Assembly (NCBI RefSeq): GCF_025574485.1
Contig: NZ_JAOBPO010000001.1
Span: 317,501 to 381,500 of the forward strand
Length of the DNA: 64,000 nt
Direction: 5' to 3'
From: Kordiimonas aquimaris
Lineage (GTDB): Bacteria > Pseudomonadota > Alphaproteobacteria > Sphingomonadales > Kordiimonadaceae
Shown here: positions 44,235 to 53,283 of the stretch, in pieces
Layout: each line of letters starts with the position of its first letter
How positions within the stretch are numbered: position 1 is the first letter of the stretch
The notes under the pieces: model-generated
What the model saw: the letters and a program-made list of their open reading frames with translations, nothing else
Told to the model about the DNA's origin: nothing
Database searches by the model: none
Translations under genes and position numbers: made by a program

Positions 44235-46402
44235 GTACGCTCCGCAACAGCTGCAATATCCTCAGGATAGAAATACACCGGACGCAGCTCCCCGCGCGCA
44301 TAATTGCCAGCTTGGTCTTTAAAGTGCGGTGATGCAGGATCACCGCTTTGGCCGCCTGCCGTGACTGCTTTTGCACGTACTTTTTCACCAAATTCAACGG
44401 CAGCAACAAAGCTGTTGCCGTAGCTACCATACATACGCTTGGTATCAGTTTCGCGCACACCAAATGATGCAAGAGACCCCCAAAATGCGGAGGCAAACCC
44501 AACAGGAATACTATCTGCCGCATCGCTGTGTGGCTGAACAATATCACCGGTAATGCGCTGGAAGCGGTTAATCTGGCCCCACGGCACTTGCCATGAGCCG
44601 AAATCAGCTTCCAGTTTTTTGATAGCACGACCCAATGCCTCAAGGCTCACATCATCTGCAACCGAAGCAATGAAAGCATCCCGATTATAGCGGTCACTGA
44701 AACCCGTAACATCAGCGCGCGCCACATCAACAACATCCGTTGCCCAGAAAATTGCCAGCGATGTCGCTACACTATCAACGCGAGCTCCACGGTCCCATGC
44801 CTTGAGAAATGTTATCTGTTCTGCATATTCAGCACGGCGCGGATCATCAGCAGAAAGCGCGTCATAATCTTCAAATAGTTTCGGTAGTAGAACATCAAAT
44901 GCTGCAAGATGCGGGTCATATGCCGCTGCAATCAAGCTATCTATGGTAAAGTCTTTCTTATCCTTGAGCACACGCACAGCATTGATGCCGCGGTAGTTTT
45001 CAGGAAAGGTCGCCATATAGGGCGGGAAGTCTTCTGCCTTGGGACTGGCGTCACCAATAACCGAATAAGGCGTATTATTTGTATTTTGCAGCCAGCCATT
45101 TTCCGGATTTAAAACGCCCACTGTTTCCTCAACAGTATGCAGACCTTGCCATTCAGTTGCAGGGTTGCTGCCATCAACAGTTTTATTCCAATCAAAACCT
45201 GTGTCGCGGCGCGGAATGAAATTACCGTGGAAATAAGCAATGTTACCGCCTTTATCAGCATACACAGTGTTGTTTGATGAATTGGTATGAAAGCGCATAG
45301 TCTCCAGAAAATCATCATATCCAGCTGCCTTGGTGCGGAGATATGATTGCGACAAAGCCTTTACGGGTTCATTCATGAGCTTAATACTAATCCATTTATC
45401 ACCTTCACCAGCAATGATGGGGCCATGATGGCTATGATATGCCGTTACTGTCTTGGACGCTGAACCACCTTCTTCGGTTTTATACGGCAACGTAATTTCA
45501 GTTGCTTTCATTTTGCGTTCATCGTCACCGTAGCGGTAATAAACACCATCTTCCCGGCGGGTAATGCTTTCTTCATACCAATCAATGGCATCTGCACCGC
45601 TTGATGTGTGCATCCATCCGGCGTTTTCATTGAACCCCTGGTAGATGAAAAACTGACCCCATGTCACAGCGCCGTATGCATTTAAACCTTCATCACTTGT
45701 AACCTGCATTTCAGCACGGAAGTAAAATGACGTATGTGGATTAATCAGAAACAGGGCATTGCCCGTTGCACTATTAGAGGGCGCAATTGCAAAACCGTTC
45801 GAGCCAGTAGGCTCTTTGATAACAAACCTGGTTTCTGCCAGTGCTGCCACTGGTTCATCGCCGTAGAAGCCCTCTAGGTCTCTCAGGTTAACCCGTTCAA
45901 TGTCACCGCCAATACTGCCTTCGCTGAACGTAAGGGCCATCCATGGCTCAAAACGCTTGATAACACGTGGCTTAACTTCGGGATGCGTATGCAGATAATA
46001 GTTGAGGCCGTCTGCATATGCGTTCATCAGCTTCTGCAGCCATTCCGGGCTGGCAGCATAGTGTGCTTTCATCACACCCGGGTCGATGAACAACTTCATG
46101 CGTAAGTCGCGGTATAATGCACTTTCACCTTCTGCTTCCGCCAAGCGGCCCATCGCATTCAGGTAATTCACTTCAATACGGTTGAAATCATCTTCGGCTT
46201 GGGCATAGAGCATGCCAAAAACAGCGTCAGCGTCTGTTTTGCCGTATACATGAGGAATACCCCATTTATCGCGTGTAATGGTGACATTCTCCGCTTGCGC
46301 CTGCCAGCGCGCAAGGTCGCCGCCACCCGTATTTGCACTTTCTGTATCCGATTGCGAACAAGCCGCTAGTAACAAAACGAAAACAACCGAGAGATACTTC
46401 AT
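44216..46402 (-). CDS. Penicillin-acylase family lipoprotein hydrolase, copy 2
   Basis: 728 residues from ATG 46402 (AGGGG upstream; the TTG at 46408 is not needed). Lipobox LLAAC with Cys15, so it is a lipoprotein in the periplasm. The chain marks are VTITRDKWGIPHVYGK, the auto-cleavage site GSNGFAIA with Ser201 as nucleophile, LFLINPHTSFYFRAEMQV and ENGWLQNTNNTPYSVIG. Mature beta-chain fold as in penicillin G acylase. By eye only the framework agrees with copy 1 at 37561, so the substrates probably differ; N-acyl amides or peptide-like compounds are candidates. It is the last gene of a four-gene lipoprotein hydrolase run (44216-52195). Confidence 0.88.
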   Translation of the reverse strand: MKYLSVVFVLLLAACSQSDTESANTGGGDLARWQAQAENVTITRDKWGIPHVYGKTDADAVFGMLYAQAEDDFNRIEVNYLNAMGRLAEAEGESALYRDLRMKLFIDPGVMKAHYAASPEWLQKLMNAYADGLNYYLHTHPEVKPRVIKRFEPWMALTFSEGSIGGDIERVNLRDLEGFYGDEPVAALAETRFVIKEPTGSNGFAIAPSNSATGNALFLINPHTSFYFRAEMQVTSDEGLNAYGAVTWGQFFIYQGFNENAGWMHTSSGADAIDWYEESITRREDGVYYRYGDDERKMKATEITLPYKTEEGGSASKTVTAYHSHHGPIIAGEGDKWISIKLMNEPVKALSQSYLRTKAAGYDDFLETMRFHTNSSNNTVYADKGGNIAYFHGNFIPRRDTGFDWNKTVDGSNPATEWQGLHTVEETVGVLNPENGWLQNTNNTPYSVIGDASPKAEDFPPYMATFPENYRGINAVRVLKDKKDFTIDSLIAAAYDPHLAAFDVLLPKLFEDYDALSADDPRRAEYAEQITFLKAWDRGARVDSVATSLAIFWATDVVDVARADVTGFSDRYNRDAFIASVADDVSLEALGRAIKKLEADFGSWQVPWGQINRFQRITGDIVQPHSDAADSIPVGFASAFWGSLASFGVRETDTKRMYGSYGNSFVAAVEFGEKVRAKAVTAGGQSGDPASPHFKDQAGNYARGELRPVYFYPEDIAAVAERTYKPGE

Positions 46403-46448
46403 AACCAACCCCTAAAACCAATGCCCAACTGATTTTATCTTAGGCAGG

Positions 46449-46476
46449 CACAGCGCCTGTGTAAAGCAGCGCTGTG
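46449..46476. repeat. Intercistronic hairpin before the acylase copy 2 gene
   Basis: CACAGCGC (46449-46456) and GCGCTGTG (46469-46476) are perfect 8-base arms around a 12-base loop. There is no T-run, so it is not an ordinary terminator. It stands between the DUF885 and acylase genes and may adjust the amount of acylase message in an otherwise common transcript. Confidence 0.5.
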
Positions 46477-46491
46477 TTTGATATTTAGTAT

Positions 46492-48270
46492 CTAGAGATT
46501 GCTCGCTGACCTGGCAATCCAGTCTTCTACCTGTTCCCGTAGTAACCACATAGGCACCACGCCATTTTTTAAGATAATGGTATGAAACGCCTTAAGGTCA
46601 AACTTGGCACCAAGCGCACGCTGTGCCTCAGAACGCAGAGCAAAAATTTCTATAGCCCCGGAATCGTAGCTGGTTAACTGTGCAGGAATTGCTGCAACAC
46701 GGTCAATCATACGAATGCCGCCTTCACCTTCAAACCGACCGCTTTCACGCAAGAAGGCAAGAGCCTGTTCTTCGCTCCAGCCAAGCACATGAATACCAGA
46801 ATCTACGACCATGCCGCGCGCAGGCCATGCTCTGCGGGTTATTTTAGCAAAGTCAGTCTCGTAAAGGCCCAGCTCCTCTGTTAACGCCTCCGCATAGCGA
46901 GCCCAGCCCTCAATAAAGGCTGAATGACGTGTTAGGCGTTGAATAGGGTGTAATTCAGCTTGGTCTTGTACCAAGGCAATTTGCATATGGTGTCCCGGAT
47001 ATCCTTCATGAACGGATACAATTTCTGCACCACCCTTGCTTTGGCTGGAAAGGCCCGTCGGATCGTAACGAAACACCGCGCTCCTGTCTGTACCGCCTCG
47101 CTCATAACGCGCGCTGACACCTGTGCCAGCCAGATAGTCAGGGTACGGCTTCACTTCAATTTTGCCTTTTGGCATTGCCTCAAAAGCAGCAACTGAGCCT
47201 GCTTCAACGCGCAAAACCACCGCCTCATAGTAGCTATGCATTTCCTCCAGTGTTTCAAACCGATTGTCTGGATGATCAACATTGCGTTTCAAAATCGCAG
47301 CCATGTCATCGAGGCCGTACACTTCTTGACCCAACTCAACAACCTGCGCAGCATAACGGTCAACTGTTTCACGCCCCAAGTCATGCACACCCTGCGCACT
47401 ACGCTTAATGGTAGTGTACTGACGGTAAAGTGCTTCAAAACATGCAGCACCGTTCGGATTTTCGGAGAGCGCGCGACGGGTGCGTGCTGCAGGCATATAC
47501 TCTTTGCTCAAAAATTTGCTGTACGTCCGCAGCGCAGGCACAACTTCGCCTTCGATAACGCCTTTGAACAAAGCATGAAATGCTGCATCATCATCGCGGC
47601 GCACCACATCATACAGCGGCGATTGATCTTCTGACAATTCGATTAAGCCGTTAACCTGAGCAAGCACACGAGCAACAACAGGCTTAGGCGCGCTGTAACC
47701 CTCACTCAACCCTTGCTTTAGGTTTGCGATTTCCTGATGGAAATATCCTGCAATTTTCACCCAGCGCGCAATTGCCTGATCTCTCAATTCTGGTGTGCCA
47801 ACTGGTTGGTTTTTTGCAATATCACCAAGCCTGGAGTGCATGCCTGCACTCATATGGTTAATATCCCATAGTTCCTGCTTGCAGATACGCACGCCGATAT
47901 CAGCTTCCAGTTTTTCCTGCATCTGCGCATAAAGAACGCCTGCACGGGTTCCTTTCAATGGCGCATAATCAAGCGCCATCAAAGCACTCAAATAATCATC
48001 CTCAGCGGCTTGCCATTGTACAAGAGCATCCGGTGAATTGTCGATTAGGCCATCGTGGCGCTCAAGTGGATAATTAACATAATAGCTTAGTGTCGGACTA
48101 CGGGACTGCACGCCGCGCAGATAATTGTCAGCAACCTCCATCAATGCTGCATTAAAGTTATCTGTAACACTGTCGCTATATTCTTCAGCAGGCATCTCGC
48201 TGCAAGCCACAAGAAACGTACTGAATGTTAAAATACTGATTTTATGTGTGAATGCCGATGACCACTGCAT
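46492..48270 (-). CDS. DUF885-family lipoprotein, probable metallohydrolase
   Basis: 592 residues with a lipoprotein signal, lipobox LVAC with Cys23. The DUF885 core includes IVSVHEGYPGHHMQIAL near residue 421, whose His/Glu/His pattern is a candidate zinc site, FIEGWARYAEAL, where the Glu is a further ligand in the family, and EIFALRSEAQRALGAKFD near the end. Members are proposed metallopeptidases, but no substrate is certain. The ATG at 48270 follows GGGGAG. On the minus strand it lies 84 bases after the DUF3089 gene and 89 bases before acylase copy 2. Confidence 0.85.
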   Translation of the reverse strand: MQWSSAFTHKISILTFSTFLVACSEMPAEEYSDSVTDNFNAALMEVADNYLRGVQSRSPTLSYYVNYPLERHDGLIDNSPDALVQWQAAEDDYLSALMALDYAPLKGTRAGVLYAQMQEKLEADIGVRICKQELWDINHMSAGMHSRLGDIAKNQPVGTPELRDQAIARWVKIAGYFHQEIANLKQGLSEGYSAPKPVVARVLAQVNGLIELSEDQSPLYDVVRRDDDAAFHALFKGVIEGEVVPALRTYSKFLSKEYMPAARTRRALSENPNGAACFEALYRQYTTIKRSAQGVHDLGRETVDRYAAQVVELGQEVYGLDDMAAILKRNVDHPDNRFETLEEMHSYYEAVVLRVEAGSVAAFEAMPKGKIEVKPYPDYLAGTGVSARYERGGTDRSAVFRYDPTGLSSQSKGGAEIVSVHEGYPGHHMQIALVQDQAELHPIQRLTRHSAFIEGWARYAEALTEELGLYETDFAKITRRAWPARGMVVDSGIHVLGWSEEQALAFLRESGRFEGEGGIRMIDRVAAIPAQLTSYDSGAIEIFALRSEAQRALGAKFDLKAFHTIILKNGVVPMWLLREQVEDWIARSASNL

Positions 48271-48354
48271 TATTCGCTCTCCCCAAATCGAACCAAGACC
48301 ATGCTACCTCACCCCATATAGTTCAAGCCAGCTTTTTCAGCCGCCATATGTTTA

Positions 48355-49524
48355 TTACTGCGACGCTAGATATGCCGCTCCTTGCCGCTCAACCATCGCA
48401 ACCATGTCACCAAGCACCAGGCTCATATCGATTAAGTGCAGCCCCCAACTGACATATAATTCGCCGTTTACGATAAGGTCGCCCGCTATTTCATCTGTAC
48501 GTGGGTCCGAAGAGTCCGCATTTATCTTCACAGTAAAATACGACGCCTGACCATCTTTAATGCAGCCGCCTTCAAGCAACCCGGGAACTTTGGCAAACGC
48601 CGTATTAACAGTGGGGTGCTGCACACTCCATTCAATACCGCCTTCGCTACTGGCCTTCCGCCCAGCAAGTAGCTTTTTGCTAGGGAAATAGCCATCCAGC
48701 GATGTAATGCCACCACCTGGTGACGCCGGGTTTACACAGGCAACCTGAAGGGCCGGGTTTTCACTCCAGCCGTACCCGCCAGCACCAACAGGCGGCGCTG
48801 TATCTCGGAACGAACTGAAAGCGACCAAACAACCCGTTTCATCTTGTCTACTGCAAAGTGGCATATGCTTGAATGTTTCACCAACCAGTTTGCCCTCAGG
48901 CACATAAACATTGGCACCAATAAGGTGGGCCGCAATAATCCGGTCCGCGACAGGCTTGCCCTCAATCTGGCGTTGTATGATGGTACCCAAGCGGTAAGAC
49001 CCTTGCGAGTGACCAATCAACACAACACCACGACCCTTATTGTAATGCTCCAGATAATAGTTCCATGCCGCGGCAACATCACCGTCGGCAAGGGGCACAT
49101 AAGAGTCGATTGAGATGCCCGCCGATCGGGCAGCCAAAGCCGTGAGGGTTACCTGTCTGTATATGGGGGCATACACCTTGCACACACTGTTGAAGCGGGC
49201 AGCCTGAATTTCCGCAACACCAGTTTCCTGAATGTCTATATCCCAGTCACTGTTGCCGGACAGGTCTGTGGACACAGTAGGGTATACATAAAAGCAATCG
49301 AACGGCGCATCAGAATTAGGCGTGAAAGCTTCCAAGGTTGCGGTACCATCAGCACTGATAATTGTTGCTGAAAAGTCGCCAGCGCAAGCATCAGCCCGGC
49401 TTGGCAAGCACAACCACTTATCACCATCAGCGTATGTTGCCTCATCTGCCGGTGTATCAGCAAGCCAACCACATCCGGCAAGCATGAAAAAGCATGAAAT
49501 CAGCGCCATTTTTATACAAGACAA
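48355..49524 (-). CDS. DUF3089-family lipoprotein alpha/beta hydrolase
   Basis: 389 residues. The TTG at 49524 is preferred over the ATG at 49509: it has GGAG seven bases upstream and gives the n-region Lys needed by a signal peptide; lipobox LAGC, Cys18. Fold marks: FDCFYVYPTVSTDLSGNSDW, the nucleophile elbow VVLIGHSQGSYRLG near residue 172, GAGGYGWSENPALQ and the C-terminal strand DLIVNGELYVSWGLHLIDM. The family is a serine hydrolase group related to PHB depolymerases and lipases with unknown substrates. It is the second gene of the lipoprotein hydrolase run, 107 bases after the M1 gene. Confidence 0.8.
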   Translation of the reverse strand: MSCIKMALISCFFMLAGCGWLADTPADEATYADGDKWLCLPSRADACAGDFSATIISADGTATLEAFTPNSDAPFDCFYVYPTVSTDLSGNSDWDIDIQETGVAEIQAARFNSVCKVYAPIYRQVTLTALAARSAGISIDSYVPLADGDVAAAWNYYLEHYNKGRGVVLIGHSQGSYRLGTIIQRQIEGKPVADRIIAAHLIGANVYVPEGKLVGETFKHMPLCSRQDETGCLVAFSSFRDTAPPVGAGGYGWSENPALQVACVNPASPGGGITSLDGYFPSKKLLAGRKASSEGGIEWSVQHPTVNTAFAKVPGLLEGGCIKDGQASYFTVKINADSSDPRTDEIAGDLIVNGELYVSWGLHLIDMSLVLGDMVAMVERQGAAYLASQ

Positions 49525-49630
49525 CCATTTTCTCCGCTTGGTTAAGGCCCGAGAGTTAACAATAGTTCAGATAAGGCAGCGATCAACATCATGTATTGAA
49601 CGCGCCAGCGCCATAGTCCCATTACTGCTG

Positions 49631-52195
49631 TCACGTAATGCGATTAGCCCTGAATAAACGATCTGCCGCCTGCAAGACCTTTAACCGTAATTGATGATTA
49701 TAGTTAGGACGTTCAGCCAGGAAATTACGCACGGTTTCAACCGCGGATGTACTGCGATGATTTGCCAGCGTTTGACCTGTCCAGCCAATCGGGAAGAAAA
49801 TATCCCCCGTACGCTGAACCTCTTCGAGTAACTCAAGGCTTGGCAGAATATATTTCTCGGAAACCTCAACCCGCAGTGGATGATGCAGATAACCAAGTGC
49901 TGCCAAAACCCAACTTTCTACCGCTCGGTTTTTCTCATCAGCCAAGCTGGCAAAAAACGCATCACGTATAGCCATGTCTGGTGACAATGCTGGCATTAAA
50001 AATTCTAACCGTCTACGCGCATCAGGGTTTTGGGTTTGTGATAATTGTTCCGTAAGAACCGCATCTGCAGTATCAGGTGCTTTGATTGCAATCACCGCAG
50101 CAAGAGCAATCATTTCACGTTCGGAAAGGCTTATGCCGTCGATGGTCAGCTCACCTGACCAAACCCCGCGCAGCCGCGCAATGCTGTCATTAGACAGTGC
50201 CATATTACGGAATCGATTGAGAAACACCTTCCGCGTACTGGCCGGCTTCGCTTGATCGTTTGCACCAAGCCAGAGCAGACCCTCAACACTTTCCACCATT
50301 GATGCGCGCGTATCAGCACCCAAAAATGACCAATATACCGTCTCCAACTGACCCAGCAGTGTCCCAAGTAATAATTCATTGTCTTCACGCGCCGCGGCCC
50401 ACACCAGCAAGGTTGCGTAATCTGCTGGACTGACGTCATCATCGCCTTCCTGCATCTGTTCAAACAAATTAATAAACAGCGATCCTTTTTGCAGATCACT
50501 CAGGCGGTCCCAATTGTCGCGCACAAAACCAATGGAAGAAGGAAACAATCCATACCCCATACCATCGGCATTGATGAACAATTCCGAGCGCTCTACACCT
50601 GAACCGGTGCCGCTTATCGTATAATCACCTTCTGTAAAGTTAGCATCAATTGACATATCAAGCTGTGTTGCCTGTGTAATACTAAACTGCTGCGGCCAGT
50701 GCCTGTTCAAGCCCGCACCGTCATGCTGACGGAGCAATAACTGCTCACCACCTTCATCTACAAATCTAAACGTTGGTCGCCCCGGTGTGTTTACCCACAC
50801 CTCACTCCACGCCCTCAGGTCATGCGGTGATTTGGCGTCCAATATATCGATAAGGTCAGGCCATGTCGCATTGGCACCAGCAAATTTTGCCAGATACTCT
50901 CTCATGCCGGACCGGAAGATGTCTGCGCCCAATAGTGTTTCAAGCTGCCGCATCATGATGGGGGCTTTGTTGTATATTATTGCACCGTACATAGTGCCGG
51001 CCTCGTTCAGGTTCGGCAAGTTTTGGCGAATAGGGTTTGCCCCTTCGGTGCGGTCAACGGAATAGGCAGCAGGGTACCGGCTCAGCAGGAAATTAAGATC
51101 ATGGTCTATGTTGGGAAAATTGGGATTCACAATTTTGGAGGCCATAAAGTTTGCAAAAACTTCTTTGGTCCACACATCATTGAACCAATCCATTGTTACC
51201 AGATCGCCAAACCACATATGCGCTGTTTCGTGCGCAATCAGGCTGGCACGGCCTAGCAACTGCGCTTCTGACGGGTCTTCATCATGAAACAAGCTGGAAG
51301 AACGATACTGGATTGCACCAACATGCTCCATGCCGCCGTACTGAAAAGCCGGAATGGCCGCAAAGTCAAATTTCTTAAACGGATAATCAATGCCTGTGTA
51401 GTCTTCTAGCCATCGCAGCGCATCAGCATGCAACTGGAAAATCGCATCAAGATTGCGGTCAATTTTCGCATCATCGGTTTCACGGTGCAACAGCGTCATC
51501 TCACGGCCGCCAACAGTGCGCGTTACCGCCTCAAATTCACCTGCAACAAATGAAAACAGATAGCTGCTCAGAAGGTCAGATTTTTCAAACGAATGGATAC
51601 GGCGGTCACCTGCATCCAACATAGACTTTACCGGCCCATTGCCAAGCGCCTGCCAACCAGCGGGTAAATCAAGGGTCAGGTCGTAAGTTGCTTTCAAGTT
51701 TGGCTGATCAAATACTGGAAAGGCCGTGCGGGCGCGGTCAGGCACAAAAAGCGTATATAAAAAATTAGCAGAACGGTTGAGCGATGTATCTCCTGCAGTA
51801 AATTCAATAGTAACTACGTTTTCGCCGGGTCGCAGATAGCTTGCTGGGATGACAAGGTGCTCAAAACGGTGATCTATCGGGGCAGATGCACCGTTAACCA
51901 CCACACTATTCACGGCGCCTTCTGTCACGCGAAAGTCAAGTTGAAGGTCTTCGGTTATGGCCGCATGTCTGAAGGTTATGGTCTCACTGGCACCAATAGA
52001 CGCAGCCACATCAGTTGGTATGCGGAAAGTAAGATCATAATTAATAGCTGAAATCGCGGCCTTACGGTGCTCTGCCAGCTCAAGCGACACACCCGGTTCA
52101 ACCAATACTACATTAGTTTCGCGCACTTCAGTTTCTGTGTTTTCTGTGCATGCTGCCAAAACAAGCGCACACCCCATCAAGCCGTAGCGTATCAT
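49631..52195 (-). CDS. M1-family lipoprotein aminopeptidase
   Basis: About 854 residues from ATG 52195 (GGGAGGG upstream); an in-frame start at 52234 only lengthens the signal. Lipobox LVLAAC with Cys16, so the enzyme is tethered in the periplasm. The substrate motif appears as GGMEHVGAIQ in place of GAMEN. The zinc site is HETAH at 322-326 with Glu345 in the TKEVFANFMA stretch, the spacing of HExxH-18-E. A C-terminal helical domain follows (LERLRG-type helices). It should remove N-terminal residues from peptides. First gene of the lipoprotein hydrolase run and placed behind a good promoter at 52265-52293. Size and architecture match PepN-like alanyl aminopeptidases of alphaproteobacteria. 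Confidence 0.92.
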   Translation of the reverse strand: MIRYGLMGCALVLAACTENTETEVRETNVVLVEPGVSLELAEHRKAAISAINYDLTFRIPTDVAASIGASETITFRHAAITEDLQLDFRVTEGAVNSVVVNGASAPIDHRFEHLVIPASYLRPGENVVTIEFTAGDTSLNRSANFLYTLFVPDRARTAFPVFDQPNLKATYDLTLDLPAGWQALGNGPVKSMLDAGDRRIHSFEKSDLLSSYLFSFVAGEFEAVTRTVGGREMTLLHRETDDAKIDRNLDAIFQLHADALRWLEDYTGIDYPFKKFDFAAIPAFQYGGMEHVGAIQYRSSSLFHDEDPSEAQLLGRASLIAHETAHMWFGDLVTMDWFNDVWTKEVFANFMASKIVNPNFPNIDHDLNFLLSRYPAAYSVDRTEGANPIRQNLPNLNEAGTMYGAIIYNKAPIMMRQLETLLGADIFRSGMREYLAKFAGANATWPDLIDILDAKSPHDLRAWSEVWVNTPGRPTFRFVDEGGEQLLLRQHDGAGLNRHWPQQFSITQATQLDMSIDANFTEGDYTISGTGSGVERSELFINADGMGYGLFPSSIGFVRDNWDRLSDLQKGSLFINLFEQMQEGDDDVSPADYATLLVWAAAREDNELLLGTLLGQLETVYWSFLGADTRASMVESVEGLLWLGANDQAKPASTRKVFLNRFRNMALSNDSIARLRGVWSGELTIDGISLSEREMIALAAVIAIKAPDTADAVLTEQLSQTQNPDARRRLEFLMPALSPDMAIRDAFFASLADEKNRAVESWVLAALGYLHHPLRVEVSEKYILPSLELLEEVQRTGDIFFPIGWTGQTLANHRSTSAVETVRNFLAERPNYNHQLRLKVLQAADRLFRANRIT

Positions 52196-52264
52196 TGTGA
52201 CCACCCTCCCCAAGTGCTTCAATTTGCCAACCAATCAGCCCAATTCGCCAGCATTGCGTATACT

Positions 52265-52293
52265 CTCTTAGCGTGCACGTTGTAGCGACTCAA
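52265..52293 (-). promoter_or_regulatory. Promoter candidate of the lipoprotein hydrolase operon
   Basis: Read on the minus strand: TTGAGT (52288-52293), a 17-base spacer and TAAGAG (52265-52270) within GCTAAGAG, a GCTANA-type -10. The spacer holds the palindrome CGTGCACG (52272-52279), a possible operator. The M1 start codon is at 52195. Confidence 0.5.
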
Positions 52294-52362
52294 GCGAACA
52301 AAGTTTATATAGGAACCAAGCTGGTGAAGCATAAAAGTATAAAGGCACTCAAAACACACACG

Positions 52363-52845
52363 CTAGTCATTGAACTCAAGAAGCTGAACCGCAGACCCTA
52401 TCTCTATTATGCCTTCTTTCACAACTTCTGCAGTTACACCGCCATGCCCGCGCACAGCATTGAAACCGCCATGACCAAGCGTTTTTTCCATAAAGCTACA
52501 CGGCGCACACAGACCGCTTATTTTCAAAACAGCATCGCCAATTTTAATAGTGTGCTTTCTCAAGCCTAATAAGTTGATGCCAGAAACAGCAATGTTGCGG
52601 CGCAGCAATTCTGGGCCCACATGCTTACAGCCCATAATTGAAGCAATCACTGGCAAGTGTTCCCATTGAACCAATGTAACCGACCGCTTGCCCGGGTTAA
52701 CACGATAATCCTGATCAAGCCCGTTAAGCTTGATGTGCGCTTTTTGGAGCTGCATCATCTCAACCTTCTTGGCAGGGCGCACACCTATCCATTCGATAAT
52801 GCCACTCTGCGCATTGTTTTTCATCATTTCATGCATTTTAGACAT
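52363..52845 (-). CDS. MOSC-domain protein
   Basis: 160 residues, a single MOSC domain without the N-terminal beta-barrel of MOCS C-terminal or mARC proteins. Key parts: GIIEWIGVRPAKKVEMMQLQ, DQDYRVNPGKRSVTLVQWEH, HVGPELLRRNIAVSGINLLG and ISGLCAPCSFMEKTLGHGGF with the conserved Cys that binds molybdenum cofactor sulfur in the family, then GHGGVTAEVV. Such proteins transfer or sense sulfurated molybdenum cofactor, or detoxify N-hydroxy compounds, in the cytoplasm. No other molybdenum gene is near. It starts 149 bases left of the tRNA gene and shares no message with it. Confidence 0.85.
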   Translation of the reverse strand: MSKMHEMMKNNAQSGIIEWIGVRPAKKVEMMQLQKAHIKLNGLDQDYRVNPGKRSVTLVQWEHLPVIASIMGCKHVGPELLRRNIAVSGINLLGLRKHTIKIGDAVLKISGLCAPCSFMEKTLGHGGFNAVRGHGGVTAEVVKEGIIEIGSAVQLLEFND

Positions 52846-52961
52846 CAGCGTGCACTCTCCACAATATGAGGTTTTACCCCAGCTAAATTCAATGAGTGCT
52901 CAGATTGCAAGCACGTTCAGTGCAATTCCAACTATAATTTACACGAATGGCGCGTAAAACA

Positions 52962-52988
52962 AAAAAGCCTCCCAAAGGAAGGCTTTTT
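52962..52988 (-). terminator. Rho-independent terminator of tRNA-Gly
   Basis: AAAAAGCCT (52962-52970), a 9-base inner part and AGGCTTTTT (52980-52988). On the minus strand the stem is followed by T-rich sequence, 29 bases after the tRNA end. Confidence 0.8.
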
Positions 52989-53016
52989 GTATCTCATTGA
53001 TTTATCAGTGAGAAAA

Positions 53017-53091
53017 TGGAGCGGGCGATGAGATTCGAACTCACGACCCTAACCTTGGCAAGGTTATGCTCTACCCCTGAGCTACGCCCGC
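53017..53091 (-). tRNA. tRNA-Gly with GCC anticodon
   Basis: 75 bases including a genomically encoded CCA (53017-53019 on the minus strand). Acceptor arm GCGGGCG pairs with CGCCCGC, the D-arm reads GCTCAGGGGTAGAGC, the anticodon arm ACCTTGCCAAGGT carries GCC, and the T-arm is GTGAGTTCGAATCTCAT with the TTCGAAT loop. All stems pair. A TATAAT (-10) stands 15 bases upstream and a strong terminator follows. It reads GGC and GGU codons. Confidence 0.95.
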
Positions 53092-53103
53092 TCAACACGT
53101 TCA

Positions 53104-53118
53104 AGCATTATAAATGCT
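53104..53118 (-). promoter_or_regulatory. Promoter -10 region of tRNA-Gly
   Basis: On the minus strand TATAAT lies at 53107-53112, 15 bases before the mature tRNA start. It is inside the dyad AGCATT ATA AATGCT (53104-53118, plus-strand reading). A clear -35 is not seen. Confidence 0.45.
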
Positions 53119-53283
53119 CGCAGGGGCCAGCGACTATGCCGCTTGCGAGGCGGGATAATAGCCACCCGCGTTTCCTTTGCAACAGTTATTTTTACATTTC
53201 ATAAAAAATGGCGTAATAGTATGAAAACAAAAGACTTTATAGAAAATATCTGAACAGCCCAGGAAACACAGCGAGCATAAAAA

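Noticed and set aside
52965-53120. Integration site at tRNA-Gly
   Set aside because: No integrase gene and no second copy of the tRNA 3' end is visible; flanking genes are housekeeping.
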